Source of the DNA: Paenibacillus sp. URB8-2
GTDB lineage: Bacteria; Bacillota; Bacilli; Paenibacillales; Paenibacillaceae
Length of the DNA stretch: 64,000 nt
Direction of reading: 5' to 3'
Assembly: GCF_013393385.1 (NCBI RefSeq)
Contig: NZ_AP023239.1
Coordinates: 2,666,001-2,730,000, forward strand
Position numbers and translations under genes: made by a program. Positions within the stretch are counted from its first letter, which is position 1. Each line of letters begins with the position of its first letter. The notes below the pieces were generated by a model. The model saw only the letters and a program-made list of their open reading frames with translations. It made no database searches and was not told the DNA's origin. This document shows, piece after piece, positions 59,846 to 64,000 of this stretch.

Positions 59846-61177
59846 TTAAGATCGGGCCGCTTCCGTCCACTCCATGAACAGCTTGAAATCCGCTTCCACC
59901 TGGTCGGCATAGGCGGCGGCCCAATGTGAGATATGCCGGGCGGGGAGGCCCGGGTCCGGTCCCATCGCTTGGGCGATTTCATTCTCGCTGTGGTAGGGAA
60001 GAACCCCGCGGTTGACATCTGCGTCCGCTCTGGCGTGCATTTTTGCCGTGAGCCGGGCCATTATAACAAGTGTGCGTTCCATATCCTCGAACGATTCGAT
60101 ATCCTCAAGCTTCAATCTTTTCTTGTAAGGCGAACGTTCCCGTACGTAGAAATGCCTTTCTTCCATTGTGAAAAAACCGAGATAGGGATCGGCTTTATGA
60201 TGCATAGCCTGCTGTGTTGCCGTTACGCGCTTTCCCTGATGGCCGAAATAATGCCAAAAGGATTCCGAGTAAGGCATGAAGTAAGCGGGGATCGGCACGC
60301 GCACCTCTTTGGCTTCCAGCACCGCGCTGTTCGCATCCTTTTTTTCTCCACCCTCGATCAAAATATAATAGCGATCCAATCCGATCGACGCCGTTCCGGA
60401 ACCTTCTTTTACCGCGATGTCCTTGATATTGTAATGTTCAGGCGCAGTTCTCCGGGAATTTAACGTATCCAAATAGAACGGCCACGACTGCTCCAGCTTT
60501 TCCTGTTCGGCCCTGCCGGGCACTTTCAGCTCCGAGGTTTCGAGGAATATCCGGTCATTCTGCATCAAGGCGGTCACCTTCTCCAAAAAATGCGCCGCTT
60601 TGCGCTTCTCCAGTTTCCGAAGCAGTTTTTTAACGGGTCCTTTCGCCGAATCCTCATCGATAATGAATTTCCCCGGGTCATCCTTTTCATTACAAAAAGC
60701 TTGAATCTGTCTGTAATACGCCATCACATAGGCCTCAACGCAGTCCCATTGATTCTCAAGGGTGTAGCCGAGTTCCCGGCAGACAAGCACAGTGCTGACA
60801 GACATCCGCAGGAGATCGTAGAGGTAGGACCCCACATAACCTTCGTCAAAATCATTGACATCATAGACCAGATTTCCGTCTTCGTTGCGGAAGGCCCCGA
60901 AGTTCTCGAAATGCAAATCTCCCTGAATCCAGGTTGGGCGCTCCGGCGAGGAATGGTAGGGGAAATACTGGCGGGTGGCGTCAAAATAGAACAGATACGC
61001 GCTGCCCCGGAAAAAGGAAAACGGGCTCAGCAGCATCTTGCCGTATTTCTCGGCTCTTTTGTCTTCTCCTAGCTTCATAATTTCGCCGTCAAACTCGTTA
61101 AAAATGGAGATCAGCGCCTGCTTGCGCAGCTTCGTCCGTGTGCGGATAACTCCTTCGGTAATGTTTTTATCGATCAT
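59846..61177 (-). CDS. DUF2252 family protein
   Basis: 443 residues. The family is kinase-like in fold prediction: WIQGDLHFENFGAFRNEDG near residue 83 and VYDVNDFDEGYVGSYLYDLLR near 103 echo the H-x-D-x-x-x-N and DFD catalytic elements of aminoglycoside-phosphotransferase-like enzymes. Substrate unknown. AGGGAGG precedes the ATG. Its 3' side meets repeat copy E, and no separate terminator was found. Confidence 0.85.
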   Translation of the reverse strand: MIDKNITEGVIRTRTKLRKQALISIFNEFDGEIMKLGEDKRAEKYGKMLLSPFSFFRGSAYLFYFDATRQYFPYHSSPERPTWIQGDLHFENFGAFRNEDGNLVYDVNDFDEGYVGSYLYDLLRMSVSTVLVCRELGYTLENQWDCVEAYVMAYYRQIQAFCNEKDDPGKFIIDEDSAKGPVKKLLRKLEKRKAAHFLEKVTALMQNDRIFLETSELKVPGRAEQEKLEQSWPFYLDTLNSRRTAPEHYNIKDIAVKEGSGTASIGLDRYYILIEGGEKKDANSAVLEAKEVRVPIPAYFMPYSESFWHYFGHQGKRVTATQQAMHHKADPYLGFFTMEERHFYVRERSPYKKRLKLEDIESFEDMERTLVIMARLTAKMHARADADVNRGVLPYHSENEIAQAMGPDPGLPARHISHWAAAYADQVEADFKLFMEWTEAARS

Positions 61178-61371
61178 GCCGAACCTCCCTGGAAATGTAA
61201 TAGAATCTATCGTAACCCGGTTTTATTCATTTCGCAAAAATGATAGCTGGCTGCCGCTTAGTTCAACGGCCTCGCTGCGCCTGTGAACAGTATTCTCCCA
61301 TAACATTAGTGCCGGCTGAATTTCTTTGTTTAATTGAGGGGAGGATATCCGTAAAAAGGGGGGAAAGCCGT

Positions 61372-61584
61372 ATCAAAAAATTATGGATTTGCATTTTGGG
61401 GCTGCTGGTTGTTTCCATATTACCGGTGGGGGTGCAGGCCGCGCCGCGAGAGGCCGGGTATCCTTGCAGCCTTATACTCGATGCAAAGCAGAATATGCCA
61501 ATCAATGCCAAAGGGGTTGTACTGACTGTCGATTGTTTGTTGAACTATAAATGTAAAATGACATTCAAACCATTGTCGGTTTGA
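61372..61584 (+). pseudogene. Signal-peptide ORF with no standard start codon
   Basis: After AAAAAGGGGGGAAAGCCGT the frame reads ATC (61372) KKLWICILGLLVVSILPVG, then VQA-APREAGYPC, a convincing signal peptide with good ribosome-site spacing, but the start is ATC rather than ATG. It continues 71 codons and its stop lies inside the terminator hairpin at 61555-61594, so the 3' end also looks unnatural. Either a rare-start small secreted protein or a decayed gene. Confidence 0.4.
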
Positions 61585-61594
61585 ATGTCATTTT
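61555..61594. terminator. Bidirectional terminator at the end of the thi operon
   Basis: Perfect 17-bp stem AAAATGACATTCAAACC / GGTTTGAATGTCATTTT with a 6-nt loop. Confidence 0.9.
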
Positions 61595-61608
61595 CTTTGT
61601 TAACCGGT

Positions 61609-62331
61609 TTACCGGGAGGCAAGCCGGGCAAACGCCGCCGCCGCTGCCTCCGGATGATCGGCTCCTGCAATGGCCGAAATGACGGAAATGCCGTCAGCGC
61701 CCGCAGCCAGGACAGGAGAGGCATTGTCCGCCGTTATCCCGCCGATGCCGACGAGAGGGATGGAGACGCCTTCTTTGCGCAGATTTCCGATCAGAATCGT
61801 GCCCTGCACCGGTCTGGCATCGTCTTTGGACGCTGTCGGGTAGACGGGACCGATGCCGAGATAGTCGGCTCCGTCGGCGATGGCCTGCCGGACCTCCTCG
61901 GGCGTATGCGCGGACACGCCGATGATTTTCCGGCTGCCCAGCTGCTCACGGAGAGCCTGCGCCGGCTCGTCGTCCTGGCCGACATGCACACCGTCCGCGT
62001 CAATCGCGATCGCCAGGTCGATATCGTCATTAACGATAAAGGGAACGCTGTGGGAGCGGCAGATCCCCTGAAGCTCCCTGGCGAGATTCAGCTTGGCTTC
62101 GCCTGTTAGCGCGCCGGGGCCTTTTTCGCGGAATTGAAAGATCGTAACTCCTCCGGCAATCGCCTCCGCAAGCACCTCGGCAGCGGGACGGCGGCAGTTG
62201 ACGCTGCCCATAATGAAATACACCCGAAGCAGGCTGCGCACGTGTTCGCTGTCCAGTCTGCCGCCGCTGCCGGTCAATGAATCATCCGCACCGGTCAAAG
62301 GGGAGCTGAAGAGGGGGTTCCATTCGTTCAT
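61609..62331 (-). CDS. thiE: Thiamine-phosphate synthase
   Basis: 240 residues, TIM barrel. Joins the HMP pyrophosphate and thiazole phosphate to give thiamine phosphate. QFREKGPG near residue 67, [20 protein letters not shown] near 100, and [21 protein letters not shown] near 197. The first 35 residues are an extra, poorly conserved extension compared with the usual 205-215. GGAAG ribosome site inside the thiD 3' end (4-base overlap). Last gene of thiM-thiD-thiE. Confidence 0.94.
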   Translation of the reverse strand: MNEWNPLFSSPLTGADDSLTGSGGRLDSEHVRSLLRVYFIMGSVNCRRPAAEVLAEAIAGGVTIFQFREKGPGALTGEAKLNLARELQGICRSHSVPFIVNDDIDLAIAIDADGVHVGQDDEPAQALREQLGSRKIIGVSAHTPEEVRQAIADGADYLGIGPVYPTASKDDARPVQGTILIGNLRKEGVSIPLVGIGGITADNASPVLAAGADGISVISAIAGADHPEAAAAAFARLASR

Positions 62332-63152
62332 CTTGGGTCACTTCCTTCCGCGCGCAGCCTGCGGCCGTACGCAAAATGGTTGGTCGGTCCGTGTCCGCCC
62401 CCGATCCCGAGGCCGTCTTCGATAGCCGCCCGGATAAACGCTTTGGCGGTCCGGACGGCTTCCGCCGCCGAACGACCCTTTGCCAGTTCCGCTGTCAAAG
62501 CAGCCGAATAGGTACAGCCCGTTCCGTGCGTATGCCGGGTATCGATTCTGGGACTTTCCATGTACACAAACTTCCGTCCGTCATACAGCACATCCGTGAC
62601 GACGCCATTTCCGCTTCCGTGACCGCCTTTAATAACGACGTAGCGCGAACCCATCTGCGCGATCCTTTTGGCTGCTTCCTCGCAGTCTTCGAGGCTTGCA
62701 ATGCTCAGGTCAGCGATAATTTCCGCTTCCGGAATATTCGGTGTGGTTACCAGGGCGAGGGGGAGCAAATGCTGAATCAGGGACTGAACCGCTTCCCGCA
62801 ACAGTAGCGATGACCCGCCTTTGGCTACCATCACCGGATCGATAACGAGATTGCTCCATCCGTACTGCCGGATCTTATCCGCTACAGTTCTTATGATCTC
62901 TCCGCTGAACAGCATGCCGGTCTTAACCGCATCCGGGGCCAGATCCTCGCCGACGGAATCGAGCTGCCGCGCCACGGCCTCGGGTTCGAGCGGATACACG
63001 CCCTGAACCCCGAGCGTATTCTGCGCCGTCACCGCAGTCAGCGCGGACATGCCGTAGACGCCCAGTTCCTGGAACGTCTTGAGGTCGGCCTGGATTCCCG
63101 CGCCTCCGCCACTGTCGGAGCCGGCGATCGTTAACGCTTTGTATACGTTCAT
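62328..63152 (-). CDS. thiD: Hydroxymethylpyrimidine (phosphate) kinase
   Basis: 274 residues, ribokinase fold. Phosphorylates HMP to [25 protein letters not shown] at the N-terminus, [13 protein letters not shown] near 106, and [20 protein letters not shown] near 207 with the anion hole and catalytic Asp/Cys region. Preceded by AAGGGAGACG. Overlaps thiE by 4 bases, so the two are coupled. Confidence 0.95.
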   Translation of the reverse strand: MNVYKALTIAGSDSGGGAGIQADLKTFQELGVYGMSALTAVTAQNTLGVQGVYPLEPEAVARQLDSVGEDLAPDAVKTGMLFSGEIIRTVADKIRQYGWSNLVIDPVMVAKGGSSLLLREAVQSLIQHLLPLALVTTPNIPEAEIIADLSIASLEDCEEAAKRIAQMGSRYVVIKGGHGSGNGVVTDVLYDGRKFVYMESPRIDTRHTHGTGCTYSAALTAELAKGRSAAEAVRTAKAFIRAAIEDGLGIGGGHGPTNHFAYGRRLRAEGSDPR

Positions 63153-63182
63153 CTTTTCGTCTCCCTTGCTGAATAGTTCTGT

Positions 63183-63974
63183 TTACGCTTGACGGATTCT
63201 CGACAGCTTGCCGTATTCGTCCGGCGTAAGAAGCGCCAACTGGTTCAGAAATTCAATCTGGAAGCTGCCCGGACCGTGTGAAGCTGTCTTCTCCGCTGCG
63301 AGTTCGGCGGCGACGCCGTAGAAGGAGAGGGCTTCTGCCGCCGCTTCCAGAGGGGAGTCCCCCGCAACCGCCAGGAAAGCGGCGACGACGGAGCTGAGCA
63401 GGCAGCCGGTTCCGGTCACTTTGGTCAAAATAGGATGGCCATTGGCTGCGATATACGTTTTCTCTCCATCGGTGATAATGTCCTCTTTTCCGGTAACAAT
63501 GACGATGCATCCGAGCTTTTTCGCCGCTTTAATGGCCACGGCGGCATGATCGCCGTCGCCTGCTCCGGCGTCCACGCCTTTAATGGACCATTTCTCTCCG
63601 ATGACGTTGGCAACCTCGGCGACATTTCCCCGCAGCGCGGTAATCTTCATTTCCGAAACGAGACGATGCGTGACTTCCGTCCGGTACGCAGTCGCGCCGG
63701 CTCCCACTGGATCGAGAACGACCGGTACACCGTGCTTGTTGGCCGACTGTCCGGCGAGCAGCATGGCCTTGATGGCTTGCTCGTTAAGCGTGCCGATGTT
63801 GATCAGGACGGCGCCGGACATCGCAGCTACATCCGCCACTTCTTCATGCGAATCCGCCATAAACGGCGAAGCTCCCAGAGCGAGCAGACCGTTGGCGGTA
63901 AAGTTGGTGACGACGATGTTGGTGATGTTGTGGATGAGTGGATTGTTTTCCCGAAGCTTGGTTATGAAAGACAT
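63183..63974 (-). CDS. thiM: Hydroxyethylthiazole kinase
   Basis: 263 residues. Salvage kinase for the thiazole half of thiamine. [19 protein letters not shown] at the N-terminus (substrate site), [13 protein letters not shown] near 85, ATP/active-site GAGDGDHAA near 137, and [17 protein letters not shown] near 180. AGGGGGGAA precedes the ATG at 63974. First gene of the operon; any TPP riboswitch would lie beyond the window edge. With thiD and thiE it forms a salvage set rather than full synthesis. Confidence 0.95.
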   Translation of the reverse strand: MSFITKLRENNPLIHNITNIVVTNFTANGLLALGASPFMADSHEEVADVAAMSGAVLINIGTLNEQAIKAMLLAGQSANKHGVPVVLDPVGAGATAYRTEVTHRLVSEMKITALRGNVAEVANVIGEKWSIKGVDAGAGDGDHAAVAIKAAKKLGCIVIVTGKEDIITDGEKTYIAANGHPILTKVTGTGCLLSSVVAAFLAVAGDSPLEAAAEALSFYGVAAELAAEKTASHGPGSFQIEFLNQLALLTPDEYGKLSRIRQA

Positions 63975-64000
63975 TTGAGTTCCCCCCTAAATTAGTATGA

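Overview
The window reads as a chromosome segment of an endospore-forming Firmicute, most likely Paenibacillus or a close relative. Reasons: a GerAB-type germination permease, SpoVM and SpoVIF; gene order from yicC to recG largely as in Bacillus; strong AGGAGG-type ribosome binding sites with frequent TTG and GTG starts; moderate GC; and Paenibacillus-style proteins (copper-amine-oxidase-like stalk domains, a DUF2500-like protein, PadR- and MarR-linked exporters). No rRNA, tRNA, CRISPR array, transposase, integrase or prophage was seen.

Layout. 0-0.8 kb: 3' end of a germination permease facing a small membrane protein. 1-24 kb: housekeeping block on the + strand: homocysteine methyltransferase/MTHFR, yicC-remA-gmk-rpoZ, coaBC-priA-def-fmt-rsmB, rlmN-prpC-prkC, rsgA-rpe, spoVM, (rpmB on -), fakA-degV-recG, spoVIF. 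Compared with the B. subtilis order, thiN, asp23/yloU, sdaAB/sdaAA and fapR are missing at their usual places. 24-41 kb: accessory and envelope genes: KhtTU-type cation/H+ antiporter, NlpC/P60 lipoprotein, an ABC importer operon, an MgtC-type protein behind a structured leader, aldose epimerase, TraX, a stalk-domain lipoprotein, nitroreductase, PrsA-like foldase, LytTR protein, lactonase, a divergent Hfq, PAP2 phosphatase. 41-57 kb: FUSC transporter, HelD, MFS, two MarR systems, transaldolase, metallophosphatase, macro-domain protein, acetyltransferases, rpiA, MmpL exporter, PadR with a glycine-repeat membrane protein, TPR protein. 57.5-58.6 kb: gene-poor, with inverted repeats and a decayed secreted-protein gene. 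58.6-64 kb: small proteins, PsiE, DUF2252, and a thiM-thiD-thiE thiamine salvage operon.

Main unusual observation: a family of roughly 100-bp dispersed repeats (five copies: 18196-18288, 42075-42180 inverted, 44700-44802, 51609-51746, 59724-59824). Each copy folds into two successive hairpins and carries no ORF. Each begins within about 15 nt of the T-tract of an intrinsic terminator, in the same orientation, although the terminators are unrelated in sequence. Two inverted copies flank helD. This looks like a small non-autonomous element that targets terminators, or a structured RNA module appended to transcript ends.

Other points of interest: an Hfq paralogue lacking the conserved His of the YKH motif; an unclassified leader with its own terminator upstream of the mgtC-type gene; dyad operators at the marR-mmpL, padR and transaldolase/metallophosphatase promoters; and several small or decaying genes.
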